DNA of 51,814 nucleotides from an uncultured Collinsella sp. (GCA_902470695.1 CABRHH010000019.1:1-51814), one strand, 5' to 3'. Shown: positions 8,739 to 17,165, counted from the stretch's first letter. Notes: a model not told the origin generated them from the sequence alone. Translations and numbers: made by a program.

Positions 8739-8810
8739 CTACCGCCGACCAACCGTATGCGCATCGCGCCACCACCAGTTCATGCGGTTGTTGCTCATGG
8801 TGTTCGACAT
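8739..8810 (-). CDS. Tryptophan leader peptide (WWW)
   Basis: A 23-codon frame beginning MSNTMSNNRMNWWWRD and ending at TAG 8741-8739, with three consecutive TGG codons at 8777-8769. AAAGGAG precedes the ATG by about 8 bases, unusually good for a short frame. RNA pairing fits classical attenuation: CAACCG just before the Trp codons can pair with CGGTTG; GGTCGGCGG (8750-8742) can pair with CCTCCGGTC (8701-8693) to form an antiterminator; and 8701-8693 otherwise belongs to the terminator stem. A ribosome stalled at the Trp codons would free the middle segment and allow read-through. A TATAGT box on the minus strand at 8882-8877 may be the -10; no good -35 was seen. Confidence 0.85.
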   Translation of the reverse strand: MSNTMSNNRMNWWWRDAHTVGRR

Positions 8811-9026
8811 GGTGGGTGGCTCCTTTCAAGTTCGCCGGTTGACCGCGACGCTTCGGTCCGCGTCGTGTTAGGATGCACTATAGCATAGTGGAGTAGCCCC
8901 GGGGCGAGATTCTCAAAATGTTGCCGACTCGTTTCGTCGGCTTCGGCGCGGCTGGGGTGCGCACCATGTCTGTCGGGGCAGGCTGTGCGGGGCAGCTCGG
9001 GAGCTGCCGGTACCTGCCGGGTGCCG
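8811..9026. other. Intergenic: leader 5' end and a nested palindrome
   Basis: From 8811 to about 8880 this is the untranslated start of the attenuator leader. At 8977-9018 a nested palindrome (GGCAGG / CCTGCC outer, GGCAGCTC-GG-GAGCTGCC inner at 8991-9008) lies just past the stop of the lipid kinase gene (9027) and is a likely terminator for it. Nothing else is seen; 8511-8675, between attenuator and S gene, is likewise featureless apart from the ribosome-binding site. Confidence 0.5.
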
Positions 9027-9950
9027 CTACGCGGTCGGCTGCAGCTTGGCGAAGTCGTCCACGATCAAATCGAGGCAGCTCGGCAGCACGCGTGCGCCGA
9101 AGGTGCCGGTGTTGTGGTGGATGAGCTCGCCGTCGAACTGCATGCCGAGCGAGGGCGTGCAGGTGATCTTGGCCTCACGACCTTGGAACATCTTGATCTG
9201 CGGGCGCCCGAGCGATGTCCCCGCGGGGTCGAGCACCCCGGCGAGCAGGGTGGGCAGCAGCTGCACCGTGGCTGCGGGTTCGATCACGGCGATGTCGATC
9301 AAGCCGTCGTCCATGCGGCAGCCGGGGAAGAGGTTGATCTCGTTTTGGATGACGGCGGTGTTGCCCACCATGCAGCTGATGCCGTCGAGCTCCTCCACGC
9401 GCCCGTCGATCTCGAGGCGGAAATGCGCCACCTGCGGGACCGGCGTGGCGAGCGCGGACAGGAAGTAGGCGACCTCGCCCATGTCGGCCTTGTTCGCCTC
9501 GGCCTTGTGCATGATGTCGGCGTCGAAGCCGGTGCCGGCGATGATGATGTAGCCGTGGCGCTGCACCTGCCCGTCTTCGTCGGTCCAGTACAGCTCGCCC
9601 ATGTCGGCGCGGGCGCAGCGCCCGGCGCGGCAGGCACGGGCGAGCGCGGCGGGCTCCGGCGCGTTGCCGATGTTGTTGAAAAATAGGTTGGCGGTGCCCG
9701 AGGGGAACACGAGCGTGGGCACGCGGCTGTCGCGCAGGCAGTCCAGGACGTTCGAGACGGTGCCGTCCCCGCCCGAGACGACCACGCGGTCGAAGGAGCG
9801 GGCGTCGGCGGCCGCCTCGGCGCTCTCCATGCCCTCGCCGATGAAGCGCATCGTCACCTCGTCGCCCGCCTGCGACAGGGCGCGCATGAAATCGAAGATC
9901 TCGTCGGAACGGGGGCCCGAGGCGGGGTTGTGGATGATGAGGCAGCGCAT
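9027..9950 (-). CDS. Diacylglycerol/lipid kinase family protein
   Basis: 307 residues, the usual size for the DAGK-catalytic/YegS/DgkB family, cytosolic enzymes that phosphorylate diacylglycerol or related lipids with ATP. The sequence starts MRCLIIHNPASG, the conserved NP-ASG motif of the nucleotide-binding edge. The VVVSGGDGTVSNVLDCL motif (GGDGT) marks the catalytic N-terminal domain, followed by FPSGTANLFFNNIG. The beta-sandwich C-terminal domain carries the MDDGLIDIAVI signature. A role in recycling diacylglycerol from lipoteichoic/glycolipid synthesis is inferred. ATG 9950 is chosen at the start of conserved sequence; the ribosome site is weak. It diverges from rnd. Confidence 0.9.
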   Translation of the reverse strand: MRCLIIHNPASGPRSDEIFDFMRALSQAGDEVTMRFIGEGMESAEAAADARSFDRVVVSGGDGTVSNVLDCLRDSRVPTLVFPSGTANLFFNNIGNAPEPAALARACRAGRCARADMGELYWTDEDGQVQRHGYIIIAGTGFDADIMHKAEANKADMGEVAYFLSALATPVPQVAHFRLEIDGRVEELDGISCMVGNTAVIQNEINLFPGCRMDDGLIDIAVIEPAATVQLLPTLLAGVLDPAGTSLGRPQIKMFQGREAKITCTPSLGMQFDGELIHHNTGTFGARVLPSCLDLIVDDFAKLQPTA

Positions 9951-10045
9951 AGGCGGTTTCCCATTCTGAGCCAAGCAGGGTATAGTTTCTAGACGTCGTA
10001 ATCCTACCCGCAACGCGTGCGGGTGTCGCCAAATTCGGGTGATCC

Positions 10046-11179
10046 ATGTACATTTCCACAAACGAGGACCTGCGCGCCTTCTGCGAGCGCGCCCGTTCGT
10101 TTTCCGCCGTCGCCATCGATACCGAGTTCCTGCGCGAGCGCACCTTCCACGCCAAGCTCTGCCTGGTGCAGGCGGCCACTCCTGAGGAATGCGTCGTCAT
10201 CGACCCGATCGCCGTCGACGATCTGAGCCCGCTGGCCGCGCTCATGGCTGACCCCGATACCCTCAAGGTCTTCCATGCCTGCTCGCAGGACATGGAGGTC
10301 TTGAGCCAGGTGCTGGGGGTCCTGCCCGCGCCGATCTTCGACACGCAGGTCGCCGTGGCCTTTTTGGGCGAGCGCGCGCAGTGCTCCTACAGCGCGGTGG
10401 TGTTCGCCTTCTGCGGCGTCTCGCTGCCCAAGACCGCCTCGCTCACCGACTGGTCCCGCCGCCCGCTCACGCCCGAGCAGATCGAGTACGCCGTCGACGA
10501 CGTGCGCTACCTTATCGAGGCGTATGCCGTCATCGAGGCGCGCCTGCGCGAGCAGGGCCGCCTGTCGTGGGTGCGCGACGAGACGCGCGCCCTGGCAGAT
10601 CCCTCCCACTACCGCAGCGACCCGCGCGCCGCATTCAAGCGCGTCAAGCGCATCAGCTCCTGCACGCGCCGGCAGCTGGCCGTGGCGCGCGAGCTGGCTG
10701 CCTGGCGCGAGATGCGCGCCGAGCGCCGTGACATCCCCCGCAAGTGGATCATGTCCGATGAGACCCTGCTGGCCCTGTGCAAGCGCGCGCCGAAAACCGC
10801 CGACGAGTTCCGCTCCGTGCGCGGCACCGAGCAGCTCACGGAGCGCGATGTGGAGGGGGCCCTTGTCGCCATCGCCAACGGCCGACGCTGCCCGCAGGCG
10901 AACTTCCCCTCGATCGGGCGGGCGCACCGTACGCCGACCCCGGAGCAGGAGAGCGTGGTCGATCTGATGTATGCGCTCATCCGCTTGGTTTCGGAGCGCT
11001 CCGGCGTCGCGTCCTCGCTCATCGCTTGCCGCGACGACCTGCTGTCCTATATCGACCACCCCGAGCGCAGCCGTCTGCGCGACGGCTGGCGCTTCGAGCT
11101 GGTGGGCACCTTGATCGATGACCTCTTGCGCGGCAACATCGGCCTGACGGTCAAGGACGGCGCGCTGGAGATTCTCTAG
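10046..11179 (+). CDS. rnd: Ribonuclease D
   Basis: 377 residues, full-length RNase D, a 3'-5' exoribonuclease of the DEDD superfamily acting in tRNA 3' maturation. Motif I AIDTEFLRE gives the first Asp and Glu, motif II VFHACSQDMEVL the second Asp, and motif III EYAVDDVRYLIEAY the Tyr-x3-Asp. A HRDC domain follows (around residues 210-290: RRQLAVARELAAWREMRAERRD...), as in E. coli RNase D. A TATAGT box at 9981-9986 with TTCCCA 17 bases upstream may be its promoter. It is divergent from the lipid kinase gene; the gene downstream is separated by 266 bases with only GC-rich, non-coding sequence. Confidence 0.93.
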   Translation: MYISTNEDLRAFCERARSFSAVAIDTEFLRERTFHAKLCLVQAATPEECVVIDPIAVDDLSPLAALMADPDTLKVFHACSQDMEVLSQVLGVLPAPIFDTQVAVAFLGERAQCSYSAVVFAFCGVSLPKTASLTDWSRRPLTPEQIEYAVDDVRYLIEAYAVIEARLREQGRLSWVRDETRALADPSHYRSDPRAAFKRVKRISSCTRRQLAVARELAAWREMRAERRDIPRKWIMSDETLLALCKRAPKTADEFRSVRGTEQLTERDVEGALVAIANGRRCPQANFPSIGRAHRTPTPEQESVVDLMYALIRLVSERSGVASSLIACRDDLLSYIDHPERSRLRDGWRFELVGTLIDDLLRGNIGLTVKDGALEIL

Positions 11180-11445
11180 GCGGCCGCTTCGCACGGGGCC
11201 ATCGCCGCTGTGCGCCCGCGCGGCGGCGCCGGCTGTATGGCGATGGTTCCGAGCTCCTCGTTTGAGATGCTTGAGATACGGCGCGGGCGCCGCCGGCGGG
11301 GCGCTCGGTTGGCCCGCGCGGGATGGCCTCGCCTTCGCGCGCATGGGCGTTTTGCGCAGGCGCGCGCCAGGCGTCGCGCGCACCGCACCGGTTCGGGTAC
11401 AAGGCTGCCGACACATCTGTTTTTGCCCCTGTTGAAAGGATCGAC

Positions 11446-11499
11446 ATGCCCTATTACGGTTACGGCTATGGCTACGGGTTCGGTATGGACCCGGCCTAG
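11446..11499 (+). pseudogene. 5' fragment of the zinc peptidase gene ending in amber TAG
   Basis: GAAAGGA precedes ATG 11446, and 17 codons (Tyr/Gly-rich, MPYYGYGYGYGFGMDPA) end at TAG 11497-11499. The next codons, in the same frame, continue as LLLVVVSLVLG into the peptidase. Homologues of this family start with just such a Tyr/Gly-rich leader and a DP-x-YLLL membrane segment, so the TAG almost certainly replaced a tyrosine codon. Confidence 0.75.
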
Positions 11500-11508
11500 C
11501 TGCTGCTC

Positions 11509-12153
11509 GTGGTGGTGTCCCTGGTGCTGGGCGTGCTCACGCAGTCCTATATCGACCGCACGTACAAAACCTGGTCGCGCGTGTCCTCCGACGGCGCCTC
11601 GGGCGCCGAGGTGGCGCGCCGCATGCTCGACGCGAACGGCTGCGGGTGCGTGGGCATCAAGCATGTCGCCGGGCACCTTACCGACCACTACGATCCGCGT
11701 GACAACAACCTCTACCTTTCCGCCGACAACCTCTCGGGCGGCTCGGTGGCAAGCGTTGCGGTGGCCTGTCACGAGGCGGGCCATGCGGCCCAGCGCGAGC
11801 AGGGCTACTTCATGATGCGCGTGCGCTCGGCGCTGGTCCCGGTGGTGAACTTCTCCCAAAACGTCTGGATGATTGTTTTCATCATGGGCGTGTTCATGAA
11901 CCTGGCCGGCCTCACCGCCGCAGCGATCGCCCTGTTCGCGTTTTCCGTGGTGTTCCAGCTGGTCACCCTGCCGGTCGAGATCGATGCGTCGCGCCGCGCG
12001 GTCGCCTACATCCAGGCGTCCGGCATGGGCGAGGTCAACGTGCGCGGCGCGCGCAAGGTGCTCACCGCCGCGGCCCTCACCTATGTTGCCGCTGCGTTGA
12101 CGAGTGTGCTGCAGCTGCTGTACCTGGTGGGGCGCACGCGCCGCGACGAGTAG
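11509..12153 (+). CDS. YugP-like neutral zinc metallopeptidase, 5' end interrupted
   Basis: 214 residues from the first possible restart (GTG 11509). Integral membrane zinc peptidase of the YugP/DUF neutral zinc peptidase family: CHEAGHAAQ gives the HExxH-type zinc site near residue 87-91, preceded by the DPRDNNLYLS substrate-binding motif, and followed by two long TM segments (about 105-165) and a C-terminal TM. The true start seems to be ATG 11446, 63 bases upstream in frame with a good ribosome-binding site, but TAG at 11497 intervenes. Translation might restart at GTG 11509 without the first part of TM1, or the gene may be inactive, or the TAG may be a sequencing error. The rest of the frame is intact and well conserved in appearance, arguing for a very recent change. 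Confidence 0.8.
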   Translation: MVVSLVLGVLTQSYIDRTYKTWSRVSSDGASGAEVARRMLDANGCGCVGIKHVAGHLTDHYDPRDNNLYLSADNLSGGSVASVAVACHEAGHAAQREQGYFMMRVRSALVPVVNFSQNVWMIVFIMGVFMNLAGLTAAAIALFAFSVVFQLVTLPVEIDASRRAVAYIQASGMGEVNVRGARKVLTAAALTYVAAALTSVLQLLYLVGRTRRDE

Positions 12154-12412
12154 GGGTGCATGCGCGCGTACGGCCGCCCGCGTGCGCGAGCCCGCGTGCG
12201 ACAGGCCGTATGCGCCCCGGCGTGTATGCTCGGCGGGGCGGCACCTGCTGTGTGGCGCCTGCTGCGCGGCGCCCGCCCTGTGCTGGCGTCGCTCGCCGCG
12301 TGCGAGGCGGCGCCCGCGTGCGGGCGTGTCTGCGCGAACCCGGCGCTGAAGAAGTTGTCCGCGCGGCGCGCTACACTGAACGTGACAGGGATTCGATGAG
12401 GAAGGAGCGCAG

Positions 12413-13870
12413 GTGAGCGGTTGGAATCTCACCGGGGCGGCACCGGGCGCGGACGAAGAGGGGGCGGGCGAGGCTATCTCGGTTTCGCAGGCCCTGTCGC
12501 TGGCTTCCGGAGCGCTCGACACCATTCCGCAGATCACGGTGCTGGGCGAGGTCACGGGCTTTCGCGGCCCGAACGCCCGCAGCGGGCACTGCTATTTCCA
12601 GATCAAAGATGACGCCTCCGCGGTCGACTGTATCGTGTGGAAGGGCACCTACGCCAAGCGCGCGTTCGATCTGCGCGATGGTCTCGAGGTCCAGTTCACG
12701 GGCCGATTCGACCTCTACAAGCCCACGGGGCGCATGAGCTTCAAGGCCAGCTCCTTCACGCTGGCCGGCGAGGGCCTGCTGCGCCAGCGGGTGGCCCAGC
12801 TCGCCGAGCGTCTACGCCGCGAGGGGCTCATGGAGGCCGCGCGCAAGCGCAAGATCCCGGCGTTCTGCACGCGCGTCGCCGTGGTGACCTCGCTGTCCGG
12901 TGCGGTGATCGACGACGTGAAGCGCACCCTGCGCCGCCGCAACCCGCTCGTGGAGCTCATTTGCGTGGGCGCCAAGGTGCAGGGCGAGGGCGCGCCCGCC
13001 GAGCTGATCGAGGGCCTGCGCCGTGCGGCGGCCATCCAGCCCGACTGCATCCTGCTCGTGCGCGGCGGCGGCTCGTTCGAGGACCTCATGACCTTCAACG
13101 ACGAGCAGCTGGCGCGCGCGGTGGCCGCCTGTCCGGTGCCGGTCGTCACCGGCATCGGGCACGAGCCCGACACCTCGATCTGCGACATGGTGAGCGACCG
13201 GCGCGCGTCTACGCCCACCGCTGCGGCCGAATCGGTGGCGCCGGCGCTCTCGCAGCTTGTGGAGCTCCTCCAGGCGCGCACGCACCGGCTCGCCGCCGCG
13301 ACGGGCGGTATCGTGGCGGCCGCCGAGAGCGAGACCGAGCGCGCCTCCGAGCGCTGCGGGCGCGCCATGCACGCCTACCTGGATCGCCTGTCGCTGGCGC
13401 TCGATGCCGCCGGCAAGCGCCCCTGCCTGACCGACCCCACGGCCGTGCTCGATCGCCGGCGTATGGACTTGGCGCAGACGGCCGACCGCTTCGCTGCCGC
13501 CCTCGAGCGCGGCGAGGCCCGTCGCGCCGAGGAGCTCGACCGCCTGGCGCCGCGCCTGGCGGCAAGTGTTTCGGGCTTTGCACCCAAGCGCCATGAGCTG
13601 GCGCTGGCGCAGGCGAGCCTGCGCGCGACCGGTCAGGCGCTGCTGGCCCCCTATGGCTCGGATCTGGGGGCGTCGGCCGCCTCGCTCGACGCCTTGTCGC
13701 CGCTCAAGGTGCTCGGTCGTGGGTATGCCATCGCCTACGGTGCGGACGGGCATGTGGCGGCGCGCGCCGCCTGCCTGACCCCGGGCGAGCGCATGCGTGT
13801 GCGCATGGTCGACGGTGAGGTGGCGGCTACGGTTGAGCGCGTCGACGTGGCGGCTGCCTCGGTCCCGTAA
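12413..13870 (+). CDS. xseA: Exodeoxyribonuclease VII large subunit
   Basis: 485 residues. Catalytic subunit of ExoVII, which degrades single-stranded DNA into oligonucleotides. An OB-fold N-terminal domain (about 20-115, with VLGEVTGFRGPN and HCYFQIKDDASAVDCIVWKG) is followed by the catalytic core with VAVVTSLSGAVIDDV, LLVRGGGSFEDLMTFNDE and VVTGIGHEPDTSICDMVSD. A long helical, coiled-coil region follows, and a C-terminal strand domain with LSPLKVLGRGYAI. GTG start at 12413 is supported by GAAGGAG about 8 bases upstream. It is followed by xseB after 107 bases, forming the usual xseAB unit. Confidence 0.96.
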   Translation: MSGWNLTGAAPGADEEGAGEAISVSQALSLASGALDTIPQITVLGEVTGFRGPNARSGHCYFQIKDDASAVDCIVWKGTYAKRAFDLRDGLEVQFTGRFDLYKPTGRMSFKASSFTLAGEGLLRQRVAQLAERLRREGLMEAARKRKIPAFCTRVAVVTSLSGAVIDDVKRTLRRRNPLVELICVGAKVQGEGAPAELIEGLRRAAAIQPDCILLVRGGGSFEDLMTFNDEQLARAVAACPVPVVTGIGHEPDTSICDMVSDRRASTPTAAAESVAPALSQLVELLQARTHRLAAATGGIVAAAESETERASERCGRAMHAYLDRLSLALDAAGKRPCLTDPTAVLDRRRMDLAQTADRFAAALERGEARRAEELDRLAPRLAASVSGFAPKRHELALAQASLRATGQALLAPYGSDLGASAASLDALSPLKVLGRGYAIAYGADGHVAARAACLTPGERMRVRMVDGEVAATVERVDVAAASVP

Positions 13871-13977
13871 GCCCTCGTGTGCCGCGCCCTTCGGGCACCC
13901 CGCCTGCGGCCGATCGGCCCGCAGACATCCCGTGTTCAATCGTTGCCGGGTGCTGCCCGGCGGAAGGAGTTCATACC

Positions 13978-14244
13978 ATGGCAGACTACAAGCAGGTCAG
14001 CGAGCTCAGCTACAAGGAAGCCTCCACGGAGCTCGAGCGCATCATCCGCAGCCTCGAGTCGGGGGAGATGGAGCTCGAGGAGTCGCTGGCGAGCTATACC
14101 CGCGGCGTCGAGTTGCTGCGCAGCCTGCGCGAGCGTCTGGCAGACGCCGAGCAGAAGGTGAGCGTGCTGCTGGCCGATGTCGACGGCGCGGACACGCTCG
14201 TGCCCGCCGAGGCGGCCGACACCTCAGATCAGCTGGCGTTCTAG
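13978..14244 (+). CDS. xseB: Exodeoxyribonuclease VII small subunit
   Basis: 88 residues, typical for XseB, the helical subunit that coats the large subunit's coiled coil. The characteristic pattern LSYKEASTELERIIRSLESG then MELEESLASYTRGVELL is present; the last ~20 residues are an acidic, probably flexible tail. ATG 13978 has GGAAGGAG about 9 bases upstream; the open frame extends further upstream but without family similarity. It is downstream of xseA on the same strand. Confidence 0.95.
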   Translation: MADYKQVSELSYKEASTELERIIRSLESGEMELEESLASYTRGVELLRSLRERLADAEQKVSVLLADVDGADTLVPAEAADTSDQLAF

Positions 14245-14295
14245 CGCTAAGGCCCGCAGCGTCCGCATTCGCCCTCCATCAAGAAAGGCCCCGCC

Positions 14296-14631
14296 ATGTC
14301 CGATTGCATCTTCTGCAAGATCGCCGACCACGAGATTCCTGCCACGGTGGTGTACGAGGACGACCTCGTCATCGCCTTCGACGATCTGAGCCCGCAGGCG
14401 CCCGTACACACCCTCGTCATCCCGAAGTCCCATCATGCCGACATCACGGACGGCGTGCCTGCCGAGGTCCTCGCCGCCATGACGCATGCGGTGGCCGAGG
14501 TCGCGCGCATCAAGGGCCTCGATGACGGGTTCCGCGTCATCTCCAACAAGGGTGCGGCGGCCGGTCAGACCGTCATGCATTTCCACCTGCACGTGTTGGG
14601 CGGTCGCGACCTGGGCGAGGGCCTCGTCTAG
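14296..14631 (+). CDS. HIT family (histidine triad) nucleotide-binding protein
   Basis: 111 residues, HINT-like phosphoramidase/nucleotide hydrolase. SDCIFCKIADHEIPATVVYEDD is the standard N-terminus and QTVMHFHLHVLGG provides the His-phi-His-phi-His triad near the C-terminus. Two of the usual zinc-binding cysteines occur in CIFC. Members hydrolyse AMP-amino acid or AMP-lysine conjugates; the physiological substrate is generally unknown. AAGAAAGG lies upstream of ATG. It lies between xseB and ackA on the same strand and may be co-transcribed with xseAB. Confidence 0.95.
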   Translation: MSDCIFCKIADHEIPATVVYEDDLVIAFDDLSPQAPVHTLVIPKSHHADITDGVPAEVLAAMTHAVAEVARIKGLDDGFRVISNKGAAAGQTVMHFHLHVLGGRDLGEGLV

Positions 14632-14741
14632 GCTCGGTGCCCGTTCGGGCAAAATCGGCTGGGCAGGCCCCGCGCGCCCGTTGTATCATTCCATACGTAT
14701 GCCGCTCGGGCGTCTGCCCGTAGCCGTCAGTTAGGAGATTC

Positions 14742-15917
14742 ATGAACGTCCTCGTTGTCAACGCCGGGAGCTCTACGCTCAAGTACCAGGTCATCGATAC
14801 CCGCACCCACGCCGTGTCGGCCAAGGGTGCCTGCGAGCGCGTGACCTTTTCCGGCGGCACCTTCACCCATGCCGCGAACGGCTCCAAGAAGGTGACCGAG
14901 AACCATGAATTCCCCGACCACGGCAGCGCGATCGAGGCCGTGCTCACCGACCTGGAAGCCAACGGTGTTGCGATCGAGGGCATCGGTCACCGCATCGTGC
15001 AGGGCGGCTGGTACTTCGGCGATTCCACGCTTGTCGACGCCGATGTGCTCGCCAAGATTCGCGAGGTTGCTCCGCTGGCGCCGCTGCACAACAACCCCGA
15101 GGCCAACGTCATCGAGTACTGCCTGGCCCAGTATCCGGAGCTCCCCAACGTCACGGTGTATGACACGGCGTTCCACTTCAACATGCCCGCTGTGGCCCAA
15201 ACCTACGCGCTGCCGCGCGAGGTATGCGAGAAGCTGCACATCCGCAAGTACGGCGCCCACGGCACGAGCTACCGTTACATCGCCAAGAAGGTTGCCGAGA
15301 TGGATCCGGACGCCCACAAGGTCGTGGTGTGCCACATCGGCTCGGGTGCCTCGCTCGCCGCGATCGAGGACGGTCAGTGCCGCGACACCACGATGGGACT
15401 CACCCCGCTCGATGGCATCATGATGGGCACCCGCTGCGGCTCGATCGACCCCGCTACCGTCTGCTACCTGCAGCGCGAGGGCGGCTACACCTTCGACGAG
15501 GTCGACGAGATGATGAACAAGCAGTCTGGCCTGCTGGCCGTGACGGGCACCACCAATGACGTGCGCGATGTCGAGGAGGGCGCGGCCGCCGGAGATGCTG
15601 CCTGCGAGCTTGCCTTCGATATGTTCGTCTACAAGATCGCCGCGAAGGCGGCCGAGATGGCCACCGCCATGGCAGGCATCGACACCCTGGTGTTCACGGC
15701 CGGTATCGGCGAGCACGCCCCGGCGGTGCGCGCCGGCGTGGCCGACCGTCTGGCTTGGATGGGCGTGAAGATGGACCACGCCAAGAACGCTCTGCGCGCC
15801 GAGGGCGCCTGGTGCCTGTCCACAGCCGATTCCCCGGTGAAGATCTACGTGATTCCCACCGATGAGGAGTTCATGATTGCCTCCGACGTGGAGCGCATCG
15901 TCTCCGCCGCCCGCTAA
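14742..15917 (+). CDS. ackA: Acetate kinase (first of tandem pair)
   Basis: 391 residues. Converts acetyl phosphate and ADP to acetate and ATP, the main substrate-level phosphorylation step in many fermenters. It begins with NVLVVNAGSSTLKYQVI (acetate kinase signature 1) and has GHRIVQGGWYF, YGAHGTSYRYI (signature 2 with catalytic Arg region nearby), HIGSGASLAAIEDG, DTTMGLTPLDGIMMGTRCG and FTAGIGEHAPAVR. GTTAGGAG precedes the ATG by 6-7 bases. A paralogue follows after 78 bases; part of the two genes (15408-15541 vs 16665-16798) is nearly identical at DNA level. Phosphotransacetylase is encoded convergently at 17413. Confidence 0.97.
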   Translation: MNVLVVNAGSSTLKYQVIDTRTHAVSAKGACERVTFSGGTFTHAANGSKKVTENHEFPDHGSAIEAVLTDLEANGVAIEGIGHRIVQGGWYFGDSTLVDADVLAKIREVAPLAPLHNNPEANVIEYCLAQYPELPNVTVYDTAFHFNMPAVAQTYALPREVCEKLHIRKYGAHGTSYRYIAKKVAEMDPDAHKVVVCHIGSGASLAAIEDGQCRDTTMGLTPLDGIMMGTRCGSIDPATVCYLQREGGYTFDEVDEMMNKQSGLLAVTGTTNDVRDVEEGAAAGDAACELAFDMFVYKIAAKAAEMATAMAGIDTLVFTAGIGEHAPAVRAGVADRLAWMGVKMDHAKNALRAEGAWCLSTADSPVKIYVIPTDEEFMIASDVERIVSAAR

Positions 15918-15935
15918 ACCTGTTTCGTGTTGTCG

Positions 15936-15971
15936 GCCCGCCCGCAGCCCTGCGTGACGCTGCGGGCGGGC
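15936..15971 (+). terminator. Hairpin between the two acetate kinase genes
   Basis: GCCCGCCCGCAGC (15936-15948) is the exact inverse of 15959-15971 with a 10-base loop. No U-tract follows, so it may only partly terminate, or may protect the upstream mRNA, tuning the second gene. Confidence 0.6.
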
Positions 15972-15995
15972 TGCGTGCCAGAAAGGAAGATGCCC

Positions 15996-17165
15996 ATGAA
16001 CGTGCTGGTGGTGAATGCCGGCAGCTCGAGCCTCAAGTACCAGCTGCTCGATACCGAGAACAATGCCCTGCTCGCGAAGGGCAACTGCGAACGCATCGGC
16101 CAGGACCGCGGAATCTTCGGGCATGCCGAGGGCGGCGAGAAGCATACCGAGGACGCCCTGTTCAGCGACCATCGCTGCGCCATCCGCCGCGTGTTCAAGA
16201 CCCTGCGGGCCGCAGGGCTGTCCATGGACGCCATCGGTCACCGCATCGTGCAGGGCGGTTGGTATTTCTCCGATTCGGCTGTGGTGGACGACGATATCAT
16301 GGCCAAGATCTTGGAGGTGGCCCCGCTGGCGCCGCTGCACAACTATGCCGAGGCCAGCGTGATCGACTACTGTCGCGAGGCGGAGCCCGAGCTGCCCAAC
16401 GTGGCCGTGTTCGACACCTCCTTCCACATGAGCATGCCGAGCGTGGCCTACACCTATGCGCTGCCGCGGGAGGTGCGTGACACCTACCACGTGCGCAAGT
16501 ATGGCGCTCACGGCACGAGCCATCGCTATGAGTGGATGCGCGCCAAGGAGCTGCTCGGCGATTCCTGCCATCGGCTGCTGTCGTGCCATCTGGGCAACGG
16601 CGCATCGCTGTGCGCGATCGAGGACGGCGTGTGCCGCGACACCACGATGGGGCTCACGCCGCTCGACGGCTTGATGATGGGCACCCGCTGCGGCTCGATC
16701 GACCCCGCCACCGTCTGCTACCTGCAGCGTGAGGGCGGCTACACCTTCGACGAGGTCGACGAGATGATGAACAAGCAGTCCGGTCTGCTGGCCATCTCGG
16801 GCATCTCCAGCGACGCGCGCGACATTCGCTCGGGCGCCGACGCCGGCAACGAGGACTGCCTGCTGGCCTTCGACATGTTCGCGTACAAGGCCATGCAGCA
16901 GGCGGCCTCGATGATCGCGGCCATGGCGGGCGTGGACACCATCACGTTCACCGCCGGTATCGGTGAGAACGACTGGACGATCCGCCAGGCCTTCTGCGAG
17001 TGCTTCGAGTGGCTCGGCGTGCGCGTCGACCGCGAGAAGAACCGTGCGGCTGTGGGCAACGGCGCGCAGGTGATCTCCGCCGCCGGTTCGGCGGTGACCG
17101 TCGCCGTGATCCCCACCGACGAGGAGCGCATGATCGCCATGGACGTGGAGCGCCTGGTCGGGTAG
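15996..17165 (+). CDS. ackA: Acetate kinase (second of tandem pair)
   Basis: 389 residues, same reaction and motifs as the first copy: NVLVVNAGSSSLKYQLL, YGAHGTSHRYEW, HLGNGASLCAIEDG, FTAGIGENDWTIR. ATG 15996 fits the GAAAGGAAG ribosome site 7 bases upstream better than the ATG six bases earlier. Sequence differs from copy 1 outside the ~130-bp near-identical block, so this is an established paralogue, not a fresh duplication. The preserved active-site motifs suggest an active kinase; it may differ in direction, regulation or preference for another short-chain acid such as propionate (inference only). Confidence 0.95.
   Translation: MNVLVVNAGSSSLKYQLLDTENNALLAKGNCERIGQDRGIFGHAEGGEKHTEDALFSDHRCAIRRVFKTLRAAGLSMDAIGHRIVQGGWYFSDSAVVDDDIMAKILEVAPLAPLHNYAEASVIDYCREAEPELPNVAVFDTSFHMSMPSVAYTYALPREVRDTYHVRKYGAHGTSHRYEWMRAKELLGDSCHRLLSCHLGNGASLCAIEDGVCRDTTMGLTPLDGLMMGTRCGSIDPATVCYLQREGGYTFDEVDEMMNKQSGLLAISGISSDARDIRSGADAGNEDCLLAFDMFAYKAMQQAASMIAAMAGVDTITFTAGIGENDWTIRQAFCECFEWLGVRVDREKNRAAVGNGAQVISAAGSAVTVAVIPTDEERMIAMDVERLVG

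Noticed and set aside
11497..11499. TAG read as pyrrolysine or another recoded amino acid
   Set aside because: Other genes in the window end in TAG (for example rnd, xseB, HIT, glf and thrS neighbours), so TAG is an ordinary stop; no pyl genes are visible.
12154..12412. Short open frames (60-86 codons) between the zinc peptidase gene and xseA
   Set aside because: Arg/Ala/Cys-rich translations in very GC-rich sequence, overlapping each other in several frames, without ribosome-binding sites.
14727..16589. 620-codon open frame on the minus strand across both acetate kinases
   Set aside because: Antisense to two well-conserved enzymes; the repeated appearance of its sequence simply mirrors the ackA duplication.
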